In this document: in pieces, positions 1-11,090 of the stretch
Numbering within the stretch: the stretch's first letter is position 1
Layout of the letters: each line of letters opens with the position of its first letter
Assembly: GCA_030248295.1 (NCBI GenBank)
Contig: JASANH010000583.1
Span: 186,001-250,000, forward strand
Direction: 5' to 3'
Length of the DNA: 64,000 nt
Origin: Mesodorylaimus sp. YZB2_4
Lineage: Eukaryota; Nematoda; Enoplea; Dorylaimida; Dorylaimidae
Translations under genes and position numbers: made by a program
The notes under the pieces: model-generated
Told to the model about the DNA's origin: nothing
Database searches by the model: none
What the model saw: the letters and a program-made list of their open reading frames with translations, nothing else

Positions 1-612
1 TTGGTCCAAGTGCTCAGCCCTGTGTGTACTCCCTATGAAGAGCACATCCCCCGCATCCGCTTGCACTGTGCCATAGATAAATTTTTCGGTGCGGGCGGGT
101 ATGGTCATAGTCTCCGACATGCACACGATAACATCGCTTCCCCTGTTCCCCTCAGCCAGCTCGTCCAGATCTATCGTTGGCTTATGTTTCGAACTTCCGT
201 TCGTGAAATCGATCTTGACTGGCCCAAATTTGGCGAGAAAATCGCGACCCAGAAGCATAGCTAATGGCTACTCGTCCAAAACAATGAACTGATGGCCGAA
301 CTCTCTGTCATGCACTCGAATACGCAGCCTAACGACAGTATCTACTAGGCGCGCTGGCCCATGTATTCCTCGCACTGGTATCTTATCTATCTTCTCTAAG
401 CTCAGTTCCTTGCCCTTAAATGCCTGCATCCGCGCTCTCAGGCATTCTGCCAGCCTACCTGACACAAAGCTTCTTCCAGCGCCCATGTCCACTACTGCAC
501 TCGAGATCAGACACTGCGCATCGTCCACGTAGACTTTGCTGTATTTCGGCTTTACTACTGCCTCCCCTTTTTTCCGCTGAGAATGCGACCATGCCATGAG
601 CACTGTATTCAC
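1..612 (-). pseudogene. LTR-retrotransposon aspartic protease (retropepsin) fragment
   Basis: Reading the minus strand from 612, the ORF carries a protease-type active-site stretch, VVDMGAGRSFVS, where families usually have D-T/S-G-A. About 85 residues later comes LLGRDFLAKFGPVKIDF, the conserved C-terminal flap and helix region of Ty3/gypsy retropepsins. A single in-frame TAG at 268-270 splits the two halves; past it the frame stays open to the window edge. Known of the family: this enzyme cleaves Gag-Pol polyproteins. Reverse transcriptase would be expected beyond position 1. The D-M-G active site and the stop indicate decay. Confidence 0.75.
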
Positions 613-2161
613 GGATGACTAGTACTCAGGGGTATGCTGCACCCCGAACCCGGCGGACACTTGACTCAGATCGACGCTATTGTGCTCAGCTTGCAATCGA
701 TGCCACGCTTTGGTCCTCAAGCGAGCCGTCCTCTGACAGCAACGATACCGAGCTCGCTGCCTTCTATGCAACCTGCGTTGTGCACTCCGCAATGTTGAAT
801 ACGTGGATGCGGCGTCCTGCCTAACCAGTGACCCGCATCCGACCACCATCAAAGAGATCCACCTCATCACAACTATCATCCATTTCCCCCATCATCTGCC
901 CATGACAGAGGTCAACAAGCTGCACCCCCACATAATCGGGTCAACAAGCAAAGCAAACAAAAACACGAAAAAAACCAAAACCCGTTTCACCATCGAATCA
1001 CAACCCATCACTGACCGTCCATCGGTTCCTCCTTGATGGGCCGGTAAAGAACATCTGGTGCCAGATCGAACGGGCGGGGCATTGCCTTGCCACTTTCCCA
1101 AAGCACATCGTCGCCGAGGCTGGCCACGTCCCCGCCAGCCCGCTCGAGAGCCACGCCGCCGAGCTGCGAAGCCAACACGCCCATCTAAAGACGAGTCCGT
1201 ATTACCAAGTGAGAATGGCAACAACCCTCACATTCACTTACTGGGCTAGTAACCGAGATGTTGGCCGAGGCTGAGCACTGCGAGCCACCGAAAGTATCCT
1301 CGGGGTCAACCACCACGCCAGCGGCCGCCGAAGAGGCCATCAGTATTGCGTCGCGTGTGGCAAGTCGGGCTCGAACGGCAAAGATTGTTGCCTGTCTCCA
1401 TCCCCCAATCACTATGTGGCAAGCGCATCGACGCGGCCATATCAATCTGGACAACTTCGTTGAATACGAAGTTGATCGCATTGTCCAACGTAGTGGCGAC
1501 TGGTATTTGGTATATTAGAGCGGATTCAAACAGTAATCTTATTTTTAGTCATGGGTGGTTTAAGAGGACGTTAAAGGGGGTAGGAGACAGTGTGAATTTT
1601 GCTCCATCAAAGCCATTTATTTTTTTTATGATCACGCGGTCAGATGTGCCAAGCTGTAATTTGCATTTGTCAGTTTTTGTTGTAGGTCTTCGTGGGTCCA
1701 GGAACGAGACTTGTCCAACGCCGTCGACCCGCTGGTCGCTTTTAATGAACAAGCCGAAACCGTGGTAATCGCCCTGTTGGAGCAGGCGGTGCGCCATTCC
1801 GCAATCGAGCCGCCATGTTTTTTTAAATCCTGACGAGGCCGTGCCGTGTTCCTACGAGGAGTCGAATCTGGACGAGGCGGTGGGACAATTAAGCCCAATA
1901 ATTTGTGTCAGCGAAATCGATTCGAATGGGGTCGATATTAAATCACTTGAAGCTAGCCTTCAAATGAACGATGTTAAAGACATTATTGCCTATTTGATGT
2001 GCGATGCGGACGATCCAGTCGCCCGCTTTTTTGAAAGCATGATCTGAAAATTCTAAAGTTTGAAGGCTGAATGGAGTTGGAAAGGTGGTGGTCGCTGTTG
2101 TGTGCTCATGTAATATTTACGCATGTACTGTATGTGTTTGCGTGCATGTGTGTACAGTATA
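613..2161. other. Unassigned; possible gag remnant
   Basis: No convincing gene. On the plus strand at 1344-1392 the reading YCVACGKSGSNGKDCC resembles a CCHC zinc knuckle in which the histidine is replaced, so this may be a decayed gag. An acidic 68-residue plus ORF (1841-2047) and short ORFs on both strands resemble nothing I recognise. The stretch 892-1036 on the plus strand is A/C-rich. Confidence 0.25.
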
Positions 2162-2689
2162 TTACGCAGTGAAAAGATTTTGAAAAGAGATATCCCACCC
2201 ACCATTTTCTCCCAGCCACTGAATAAGATATTTCTGCACATTAGCTTCTATAAGAGCTCCTATCTTGAGCGAACTCTCCGAGGCATTTGTAAGTGCAGCA
2301 TACTCAACAGCAAATCGACCCGACATCGCAAAGAAAGCCAGCAGTTTCTCAAAACTGACTTTAATCGGCAAAGGCCAACCAAAAATGACCTTTTTCCTGA
2401 AAATCTTGTCACATGCCTTAACAAATGTTCCCGGTGTCTCACCGATGGTGAGGGCAAGATCTCTGTTTATGGCATTCATCCCTTCGAATGAGCTTACGAC
2501 GCGTGCAATGGTCGATGTTAGGTGTGGGGATGCGGCGGTGTGTCCTGTATCGCAATCGTAGCACACGTAACCAGCCATTCGGAGTCGGTAGTTTAGGTAA
2601 CTAATAACAAGTGCGAAAGTGAAACTGGGATAAAAAATTTGCTCTGATTTTTGGAGTGGCTGCGCTGAAACATCATTCCCCATATTCAT
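2162..2689 (-). CDS. Bcl-2 family apoptosis regulator homologue
   Basis: An uninterrupted 175-residue ORF starts ATGAATATG. Near residue 27 the stretch FALVISYLNYRLRMAGY fits a BH4 helix. Then a weak BH3-like helix is followed by TPGTFVKACDKIF (as in ITPGTAYQSFEQV of Bcl-xL), a BH1-like segment SFEKLLAFFAMSGRFAVEYA, and near the end an excellent BH2, WLGENGGWDISFQNLF. Family members control mitochondrial outer-membrane permeability; in nematodes the role belongs to CED-9. The length matches a Bcl-2 core without the usual C-terminal membrane anchor: the ORF stops just after BH2. A donor-like GC|GTAATA lies at the stop, so a tail exon is possible but I did not find one. No introns are seen in the core. 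It could be a host gene or a passenger of a virus-like element, since some Polinton relatives are reported to carry Bcl-2 homologues. Confidence 0.85.
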   Translation of the reverse strand: MNMGNDVSAQPLQKSEQIFYPSFTFALVISYLNYRLRMAGYVCYDCDTGHTAASPHLTSTIARVVSSFEGMNAINRDLALTIGETPGTFVKACDKIFRKKVIFGWPLPIKVSFEKLLAFFAMSGRFAVEYAALTNASESSLKIGALIEANVQKYLIQWLGENGGWDISFQNLFTA

Positions 2690-3124
2690 TCAGAAGTCGT
2701 GAGCTACACACTATACTATGTATAGACTGCACTATTAGAAAACATTGGTAAATATTATTAAGAAACACGACCATTTACCATCAAGTCTGAGTTCAGACTG
2801 ATGCTATGTATATTAGTACTTCCTTTGAGCTACCATACCTCCATGAGGCATTACTGTACATTGGGCTTAAAAAACTAGGATGACATCAATATAAAATCCC
2901 ACGTGAATTACGCCAGTAAATGGTGCTGTATAATTAAAAATGCTCAAATGCTTGCATTCTAGATGAAGGTTTCAATACACATCAAGAGATGGGTGCGGTT
3001 GTGTGAACGAAACTCGACTGAAAACAGATGCACTCATAAAATAAAGTCATGCATGCGCAGGGTTAATTAAAAAAGCCCATAACCACCACAGATGACAGCT
3101 GACTAGGTCAAACCACTTCGATCG
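2690..3124. other. Intergenic, no gene seen
   Basis: AT-rich sequence upstream of the Bcl-2-like ORF and downstream of the membrane-protein gene. No ORF of interest and no repeat recognised; it presumably holds the promoter of the former and the 3' end of the latter. Confidence 0.4.
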
Positions 3125-4191
3125 TCAGCTTACGTTGAACACCACGGATTTCACATAGCAAGCCTTCCTGCTGAAGCTTGGGGGAACGCACACCACCTTG
3201 AACTCGTCATCATCGTTTCGAGCGCAATCAGATTCGGCAGCCGACGACGAGAACATATTACTGTCATCGCATTGCATTTCCACCTCAATGTTGTTCAGTA
3301 AAGACGGTTTTCCTTCCCAGCAGTATCGATACAAACAAAAAAAATAAATCGAGAAACCACTAAACGATAGGAGGACAGTGGAGCCTAAGATTAACTAAGT
3401 AGCCGATGATGTGGCTTTGGGTTTGGTGGCCGCATCAGTTGATTCAATACGATCGGTGCTGCATTGACTTGTCCAACAACGTCCTCCGCCAACGCATTCA
3501 ATTGTAAGCCCGCAAATGCACGCTTGGATATTGTCGCGAATATCTTCGTTTAAGATTGTGATCGTCTCCCGGCGACGAAAGAGAGTATAATTCACGATCT
3601 GGGGGCAAGTAAAATCAAAGCCCAAAGTCAGCTTCGTGGGGAATTCACAGGGCAGCACGTCAAAATCCGCGATTCCTCCATCGTCACAATAAACTTCAAG
3701 CTCGCTTCTGCAAACACATCTCTGCAATAGACAGAGATTCACAATCAGATCAAGACAATACTTCGGGTTTTGGACTGAATTCACCACAACAGAGTGCCTA
3801 ACTAGACATGTTTCTGAGATTACCTAGAACTTCTACTGTACACCACATAGCCTTAATTGTAAAAGATAGCTCACCCCAGCCGCCGCTGGTGCCAATATTA
3901 ATAGAATAGTGAAAAATATGATTTCGTCGACAGTAATACGAGCCCGGCTTTGACAACATCCAAGGATAATGGACCCTTCTAAGCGTCACGCCGGGGCTGC
4001 CCAAGGTGCAATAGCAGAGGTTCATATTTGGTTTTCACTTACCAAAAGAATGTTCTTTTCTTCAGGTCGAGTGCGAGGGCATCGCTTTTGTTGGACTTAA
4101 TCCAAAATGTTATTACGTTTTGAAAAATCAGGATGACGAGTAGGGAAAATATTCTGCGAAGGGGGTCCAGGCGAAGAATCGCCGGGATATT
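3125..4191 (-). CDS. Putative type I membrane protein, cysteine-rich ectodomain, four exons
   Basis: I infer four exons on the minus strand: about 4191-4043, 3996-3824, 3774-3451 and 3384-3125. The introns are 46, 49 and 66 bp, each GT-AG, and the reading frame is preserved across all three junctions (phases 2, 1, 1), which is strong support. The first exon encodes a hydrophobic signal-like stretch (IFSLLVILIFQNVITFW). The ectodomain has about 15 cysteines. The last exon opens with a membrane segment, STVLLSFSGFSIYFFCLYR, followed by a roughly 65-residue cytosolic tail rich in S, D and E. No family is recognised. The initiator ATG is not found; an in-frame TAA at 4192-4194 bounds the open frame, so an upstream exon is likely. 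It could be a receptor-like surface protein. Confidence 0.6.
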
Positions 4192-5280
4192 TTAACCTTT
4201 AAAAATTTTTACGATATCATACATGGCTATGGTGATAACAAGGCGTTCAGTTTAGGCATTTGACCTGTTAATAAGAGAATGCACGCGTATGTGCATCAAA
4301 AGACCAGGCTGACACGCTTGCACATAAAGCGCATTTGCGCAGCATTAACTTACGAGACTACTCTTCTGTCGCTGTAAATATTTATGTATTGATGTACTGT
4401 CTTTAGTGAATTTTCAAGTTTAGTGTACAGTGCTTTTTGCGGCAAGAATTATGCCAAATATCATATTTTACATACGGAACGTTAGCCGCTATGGAATGTT
4501 CATGAACAACGATATACAGTATTCGTATAAGACGAGCCGGAAAGGCGGCATCTTCTTGCGGCGTTGTTAAGTCTCCCCTGCTGCGTGTCTGGTCCACTTC
4601 AGTCTTATCTAACACCGCGAAATGGTCAACAAATTTATGAGCCCGCTACCCTTTCTGAGGACAGGCGATTTTAAAGTGCATCGAGGTAATGAAAGAACAA
4701 ACTATAACAATGGCGTTGTGCGTGTCTGTGCGCGCGCGGACAAGTCAGCCCTCTCAATGCATTCGGTCGTCCTGTGCCAGAAACCGAGTGTGCCAGATAT
4801 TGTTGGACATGCTTTCGCCATAAAACATCCATCATCTAGTTAACTCGTAATGCTGTGATTTGACCCCACATCTGAACCAGCTGCGACTGTAAAACGCGAT
4901 TTCCGTGAGTTGGACGGCTTCAAAGTATGCCAATCACCATATATAGGGGGCACCGATTTCGGTTGGTTCCATTCACCGATTGTAATCGCAACCCAGTTTT
5001 CCATCATTTTTCGGCTCCCCTTTCTGCTGATTCTGTCAACAATGAAGCCTGTGAAGACGTATCATTGTGAAGTCTGCCACAAAACGAGTCATTTGAAAGC
5101 GGAGTCAGATGTTTTTTATCAAGAGCATGTAACGCCCTCGGTCCTGACTTATGCGAACGATATGTTGAACATTGATGACTGAAGGTTTTTCACAGTACAT
5201 GACGTGTCACCGCTATTACATTGATGCGGATCATGAATGTAATTCTGCAAAAGATGAAAAAATGACAAAAAAAGATCCGC
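4192..5280. other. No supported gene
   Basis: Several ORFs of 70-90 codons occur on both strands (for example 4403-4615 minus, 4622-4843 plus, 4910-5182 plus). None has a recognisable domain, signal or splice support. The right end borders the decayed DDE transposase. Confidence 0.3.
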
Positions 5281-6113
5281 TCACTAACAAATCACGACTC
5301 GACACAATTGGCTGGTGCGAATTACATACACCAGCGCGAATCGTAGCAGCATCGTCAATTTTTTTTAAACAGTTTGACAGGATAGATTTCGCTAGGGATA
5401 CGGAACGTTCTCAAATGCCCGATGCATTGTTCGACATGGATACAAGCCATAGCCAATTTCCTCGTCCTGTGAGTTTCCCTCATTGCAAAAGCCCTATCTT
5501 TAAAGAATGCGGGGATTCGCAGGTAGACAAGGTGGTCCGAGCGAAACCATTCGACCATACGAAATTCACGATCTGCTAGCAGCTCATCACCAAAACGCAA
5601 TTGATCTAAGAATTTTTAAGATCTTTGTATGACATCAACGTCTGAGATCCGTCCGACCCAAGCCTTTCTAGAAGTACATAATAGTACCATTTGGAGCCAT
5701 TACTAACAAAAATTTTCCAGTGTTACGCTGCTTCAATGCGCTTCATACTTGCTGCCGTTTCGCCAAGTTGGAGGGCTTTTGGATTTGCAGCTCGAAGCAA
5801 TCCAAAACGCCCACATAATTTTTGAAAATACCGCGAAATGTGGGCGGTAGTTGTGCTCTCTCGTGGCGTGATATGCAGCTCACAAAGGGCCTGCATATGC
5901 ACAATGCATCCATTCCGGAGCGGGCCCATTAGCGCGAACGGGGTATGCACAATGGCGAATGGGTTGGTTGTGCATAGCCCATTCGAATGGGTGGGCGAAT
6001 GAATAGCGGGCGAATGTTGTCTGCAAAAAGCGGGAAACAAGACTTGTGATAATTCGAAAAATCAAATCAAAAACCTTTTTTCTCGAAAGCTTGTTGCTTG
6101 CTTTAAAAGACAT
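5281..6113 (-). pseudogene. DDE_Tnp_4-type transposase relic
   Basis: On the minus strand around 5830-5740 the reading GVLDCFELQIQKPSNLAKR matches the first catalytic-Asp block of DDE_Tnp_4 transposases (usual form IDCTEI-IQRPSNL). The ORF 5600-5355 gives GDELLADREF (second Asp), IPAFFKDR and IHVEQCIGHLRTFRI (catalytic Glu), the classic C-terminal order. The tail AGVCNSHQPIV follows in another frame near 5310. So all three catalytic residues are visible, but in different frames separated by stops. The N-terminal part (6113-5840) is poorly conserved. Known role: cut-and-paste transposition. Confidence 0.75.
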
Positions 6114-6220
6114 ACTTCTTTTATCATCAAATAGTTGATCAAGTTGGAGAAGTAATCATTATTGGCGAGGTAAAATAAACCTAATAGACTCATTTTGATG
6201 TTCCTGAATAATGCTAGGAC

Positions 6221-7627
6221 ATGGTTTCTTCAGTGGATGCAACGACTTTCCGGAAAAAAACGTGCGCCACCCTTGACCCATATCGATCAGTTGCGCTTAA
6301 ATTAATCTTGGGAAATAAAATTATTCTCCTAAGCAACGACAAAAAGGCAAAAGTGCAAAAAACGGAAAATTTTGGCTTGGCAAACAGTATGTATCACGAA
6401 TAACTGAATGAAAAATTTTTCTCTTTTTAAACGTTGTTGAATTTATGTTGAAAGTGACTTATCGCATGAACGCGAGCACTCTTTATAAGCGCAGTGAAGA
6501 ACAAATTAGACGAGCGTGGGAGACCATTGCGAAAAATTGAAAGGCGGAAATTTCAAAATACAATAAAAATAGAAAGTGAGTTGTTCTCCTAAATACTTTG
6601 TACCTTTTCCGCGGCAGCCACCATTGCATACCAATGTATTAATAGTACTACTGGTGGCGGAAATCATATGGAACTAAGCGCTCTGGCATCTCATGTTCGA
6701 GAAATTGACGGAGAAGAGAACGCAATATTGACTGGCATTGGAGATTTCCAATCTGGCGTAGATCCAGCGCCAGCGCTGGTGAGGGCTCGTCAATATGATA
6801 GCTTACGCAATAATTTTGGGCAGGAACAAGCCAACTCTGCTGGCAAATGCATTTGGTTATATAATAAAATTTGCACTGTCGGGCACATCATTTTAGGAGA
6901 TAAGGAAAGTTTTATGAATGTCGACTCACTCGGGTTTTCAAGACTGTCTTCTCCTGCCCCTTCAATGTCGCTCTCGATTCTGGGGAATGACTCGAGCGCG
7001 ACAACTATCAGCTCAAGGGCAACCATGTTTCGGGTCGCAGCGACGCCTGGTCCAGATATGAACTTCTCCCTACTGTGAACGCATTGTCTTCGTGGCGTTT
7101 TTCAGCTCCTAATCATACTGCTTTACTTGCTGGAGTTGGAGTAGGCATTCGATCCTTTATTTCGTCACCCAATTTAGCGTCAGGTTCGTGATTTTTTTAC
7201 TGAATATAGAGCCCTTCTTTATATCCACTTTTTAGAAAGTCGTGGTTCTCAACGCAAATATATGCAAGCTATTCTAGCTCTCAAGGAAGCTGGCAGTATG
7301 GCTCGTTTAATTTGTCTTTTATTGATCCTAATAGTTTCCTTTTCATACGACGCAGATCTCAGTTTGAACAACCGTGATTTGCATCGACTATTCCCAGCCA
7401 TAGCATCGCGCAAACGCAAACACACTCTTAACCAGCCATCGTCTGTTGCTGAGAAAAAAGGAATACTGATGTGTGAATTATTGGAGCTTGAGAAACTAAA
7501 AACTGCAGCCGAAACTGAATATTATGAGATCGCTGCCAGGAGAGTCAAGTACGAGTTAAATCAAATGTGCTTGAAGGATGGGGGTGCTTTAGCTGAGGAC
7601 CCAACGTACAATAAGAGTTTTACGTGA
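6221..7627 (+). pseudogene. Myb/SANT-like DNA-binding accessory protein of a Harbinger-type element
   Basis: The stretch ending at 6573, RSEEQIRRAWETIAKN, followed by a Lys-rich helix, fits the Myb/SANT-like domain found in PIF/Harbinger second ORFs. A GTGAGT donor follows, and after the intron the coding resumes with TTGGG and an acidic ILTGIGDF...GVDPAP linker typical of these proteins. The 3' ORF (7262-7627) ends with a coiled coil (LLELEKLKTAAETEYYEI). An in-frame stop after AKN and frame changes between exons indicate decay. Such proteins bind element ends and help import or position the transposase; its partner would be the transposase relics on either side. Confidence 0.55.
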
Positions 7628-8057
7628 AATACGTAGGCGTAAGCAGTAACAACATTTCTGATTTTCTGTTCTAATGGTTTTGACAAATTGTGTAATTAAA
7701 ATTCCATTTCATCTCGTAATTTCGTATATTGCAGCAGAGCTCAGAATGTTTTAAATGTGTCATATTCGGATGTTAGACGTCACGAGCATCCACCCCTCGA
7801 ACTTTGTTTGATTCTGTGACCCATGCGAGAAACGGGATGATGGGAGGTTATAGAAATATAGTTCTAGTAGCTGCAGTAGTTTGGGCCAATATGAGAATCC
7901 GCTGTTACCTCGTAGCAGCAAGTAATCGCGAGATAAAATATTAATAAATCATCGTGAGTACGAATATCTTAGCTCCCATATGCTCGGCGTTTTATTGAGA
8001 TACTTGTATGCACAAATTTCGGACAAAATTAAAATGACCAAAAACGCGGCTGATCAG
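7628..8057. other. No gene seen
   Basis: AT-rich spacer between the Myb-like ORF and the Harbinger transposase tail. No repeat or ORF recognised. Confidence 0.4.
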
Positions 8058-8520
8058 TTAATCATTGATATATTGCGGAGCAACCAAATCCCGCACCACG
8101 TTAATTTGAACAGGACCTACTTCAATGTCAGCGAGGGGCTGATCATCAATTTCGTCCATATCATCTAAATCTGGTAGGTTTCTTGAAACTGCCAAGTTCT
8201 GGAGCATAACTGCACAAACGATAGCCATAGAACAGTAATGGCGAGTCTTCAGCCGCATCTCAAGCAACAGGATTGAGAATCGTCTCTTCTATCGGCCAAA
8301 AACTTCTTCGATCAGAACACGCGTTTTTCGATGAGCCTTGTTGAACTTCCTTTTTTGTTCAGAATCAACTATGCGGAAGGGCGTTAACAAGGTAAGCGCT
8401 ATCTCCCAATAACCAGTTATCGCCAACACATTTTTCGTATCTCTCATTCAAGCGGCGAATGATTGCAGGGGGAAATTTACTGAATGAGCACGGCTTCCTC
8501 CAACTTGTGATTGACGTTGT
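8058..8520 (-). pseudogene. PIF/Harbinger transposase C-terminal fragment
   Basis: On the minus strand the frames read GDNWLLGDSAYLVN (second catalytic Asp block, GDSAY), then RKTRVLIEEVFGR-stop-KRRFSILL (the catalytic Glu helix, usually FG-W-KRRF), then AVMLQNLAVSRNLPDLDD near the C-terminus, which is the standard Harbinger order. The TAG at the FGR/KRRF junction replaces what is normally a tryptophan or aliphatic residue. A frameshift lies before the RKTRV block. The 5' half is missing. Confidence 0.75.
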
Positions 8521-8587
8521 TGTTGGTCTGTGTGATTCTTGGTCAGTCGTCGGGGTAATGTTTCCATATCTTTACTGGCGAGCGGCT

Positions 8588-8790
8588 CTACGTGTTCAAC
8601 CCATACACTGGCGATTCTGGCGTCGGTGTTGATGCGGTCGTCGATTTCGGTATTGGCCCTGACGTTGGCGTTGGCGCTGACATTAACGTTGACGCCGACG
8701 TTGGCATCGGTGGTATCGATTCAGCGGGTGAGTCCACAACAGGCGGAGGTGCAGACCCAGCGTCCCCACCAGAAGGCATCAAAGGAGATG
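8588..8790. repeat. Low-complexity GAC/GTT-rich hexamer-like repeat
   Basis: Imperfect short repeats of GTTGGCGNTGAC type give long open frames on both strands (Gly/Asp/Val-rich on plus; Pro/Thr/Ser-rich on minus). I regard both frames as a by-product of the repeat. The minus reading lies just beyond the 3' end of the gypsy pol. Confidence 0.45.
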
Positions 8791-8800
8791 GGTCTTGTGG

Positions 8801-9775
8801 TCAGTTCACTATCACGTCTGCTGTTGGGGTTTGTCCTGGTGCCGCCTTTCTCGATTGAAATCCTATTAATTTCTGCTTCTGAGGGGTCTCGCACTGCGTA
8901 ACATTGTCATCCCCGTCGTCCCCCATTGGCGGTATCTGCCAGGGTGCATGGCATCGCTCCAGTCGATTGTTGTTCACCAATTTTCTTTCAGCGTTTGGAC
9001 ATGCCAGGTGCCGGATTACACTATCTACTGCGGACAGTTTCGCCACGATCACTCATGGCCCATCCCACTCGGGTTGCAACTTCGCCCCTGAGCTTTTTGG
9101 TATCGTTTGAAGCCATGCGAGATCTTTGATCGCAAAGCTATAATCATGAACATGCTTGTCGTAGTCTTTCTTTTGGCGCTCTTGGGCTTCCAGTAGATTC
9201 TTGTGAAGGATTACTTTCATAGCGTGCAGGCCTGAGGTCACTTCATCCGCGAAAGTTTTGACGTCTTCCTTTGCGAGTGGCTGGGCCGACAGTTCTCCAG
9301 GTATGGTCGGTTATCGTCCCAATAATATTCGATGTGGAGAATACTTTACTGTTGATTGGACGGAGGAACGGTAGGCGAACAGAATGAATGGAAGGGTTGT
9401 TTCCCACGTTTTGCCGAATTGTTGCGCGTTTATTCCTTACATTGTACCCAGGACCTTGTTGGATCGTTCTGTTTGGCCATTGCATGCTGGGTGGAACGCT
9501 GTAGTGCTTTTCTTATCTATTTTGCACAACCTGCAGACTCCCTTCATTCCCTTGGATAAAAAACTCGGCTCCTCGATCTGACAATAATTCTTTACAGCTA
9601 CCATACTGGCATATGATTTTGCGTATAAAAGCTTGTGCGACCGTTTCTGCCCCATGATCAGGAAGTGGTCCCGCATCCACCCAACGCGTGAAGTATTAGT
9701 GAACACGATTACGTATTGGTTTCCGGTTGAGGTGGGAGGTGGAGGTCCTAAAATGTCCACCCGACACGCCCCCAT
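8801..9775 (-). pseudogene. Ty3/gypsy integrase and pol C-terminus
   Basis: Reading from 9775: CRVDILGPPP...GNQYVIVFTN (first Asp block of the integrase core), then a frameshifted middle, FLSKGMKGVCRLCKI and HPACNGQTERSNKVL (the Glu block HP-NGQ-ER-N), then LPF...AYR, and from 9241 LLEAQERQKKDYDKHV and KLQPEWDGP (the gypsy C-terminal tail). At least four stops or frameshifts interrupt it, including a TGA at 9053 where PEWDGPW is conserved. The minus strand orientation matches the protease at 1-612, but they need not be one element. Confidence 0.85.
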
Positions 9776-10399
9776 AGGTTACTGGTTGCCGGCGTTATGA
9801 TGTAATGTGTCCGCCCAGACACATTATGTCGAAATGTGTCCGGGGTTATCATTATGTGTCTCACCAAAATAGACATTGTTTCCCCTCTATGACAACATGA
9901 TTTGCCTCCTCCACGCTTTTTATTGGTTATGTCCATCTACTTATGCCACTACACTGTAGTTGCGGTACCTTGTCTCGGGTCTCCAAATTCATCCCATTCA
10001 TAAAGATGACACGTATAAATAATCAGCAATCCGATCAGACCCAATTGATAAACGAGTATATGATTATGCATAAGTCATTAGTGTCAGTACTAGTTCACAT
10101 TTTGCTGCAGCATATACTGCGCTCTACCACACTGTACAAAAAAGAAAAACTTATTCCAGTGTTCTGGTGTTACAGCATTCTTGTTTTTAAAATGTGTAAC
10201 AAGCCTTTTGAATGAGGAGCTCGTCAAACGGGGCGATGTATCACTACTTATCAGTACAGCTATATTTTATTAGTAAGTAAAGTTCTTGAAAAATACTTAT
10301 CCCAGGTTCAGCGCAATGTGGCTATGCCTTTGCTCTTTTATAATTCGTGATATAATTTTCTTCATGTGATGCTTTTGGCGTGTCCTTCATTCGATTTCC
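9776..10399. other. Short inverted repeats around GTGTC motifs; no gene
   Basis: AATGTGTC-CGCCCA-GACACATT is a perfect 8-bp hairpin near 9805. A related block (GGACACATTTCGATGACCCC) recurs in opposite orientation at 10411-10430. The rest has no recognised coding content. Confidence 0.35.
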
Positions 10400-10687
10400 C
10401 TAATTTAGCAAGCGGACACATTTCGATGACCCCGGACTTATTACGACAGGGATTGCCCCCGTCGTGATTCGTCCGCCAGACACATCACGATCCGAACACT
10501 TTTTGACGCGACACTGGCATTGGTCCACCGCCACGCTGATAGGGTACTCCTCTAAAACCGTAAAATCCATGACCACTTTGAATGGCCTGCTGTTTGTAAT
10601 AAGGAAGCCAAAAATTTGGTTTTTCGTTATACAATGTTTACCACTGGAGCAACTAATTAGCGATAAGATAGTGCACAGAATGAACAA
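10400..10687 (-). CDS. Hypothetical small secreted-like protein
   Basis: A 95-codon open frame whose N-terminus is hydrophobic and signal-like (FILCTILSLISCSSG) followed by a beta-rich sequence with three to four cysteines. It has no ATG in frame (TTG at the 5' end, in-frame TGA just upstream), so the true start or a first exon is unknown. No family recognised. It could also be a chance frame; part of its 3' end belongs to the repeated GACACATT block. Confidence 0.25.
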   Translation of the reverse strand: MFILCTILSLISCSSGKHCITKNQIFGFLITNSRPFKVVMDFTVLEEYPISVAVDQCQCRVKKCSDRDVSGGRITTGAIPVVISPGSSKCVRLLN

Positions 10688-10689
10688 AT

Positions 10690-11090
10690 AATTTCATATA
10701 ACAGTACTTATATAAAAAAATGCACTGGCCTTACTGCGTCTGAAATGTAGCTTTGCGAGTGTTTTTCCATATTGAAAAGCGAGGTTTTTATTCTGGTCTG
10801 CTTTTATGGCAATTTCGATTATCATGAGCATAAATCAGCTGAGCCATCGACTCCGAGCTTTTCCCTGTCGAATCAGATGCTATTCCAGTCGGGAATAAGA
10901 GTCCTGATAGACCTGGGATTGCATTGTCGAGAATGAACGATCAAGGAGAAGAGAAGATAAAAAGTTTTGAAGGTTTGAACGCGCACTACTGGTGAACTCC
11001 CCCGACCGCAGCTGACCCCTTTTCGCCCACCCGTTCCCCCCCCCCCCCCCCCCCCCTCTAGGCTGCGGTCGACCTTCATGGGTGGCCCCA
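10690..11090. other. Spacer with C homopolymer at Polinton breakpoint
   Basis: No gene. Contains a run of 18 C at 11039-11056, directly left of the point where Polinton copy 1 penton homology ends. This is a possible junction, or an assembly-sensitive site. Confidence 0.4.

Noticed and set aside
892..1224. Arg-rich minus ORF as a nuclear protein
   Set aside because: GC-rich antisense of unrecognised sequence without conserved motifs; no support.
5172..5579. 135-codon plus-strand ORF
   Set aside because: It is antisense to the DDE_Tnp_4 transposase, whose catalytic blocks read clearly on the minus strand.
8539..8901. Gly/Asp/Val repeat protein on plus and Pro-rich protein on minus
   Set aside because: Both come from one short-period repeat; neither has a start, signal or domain supporting it.
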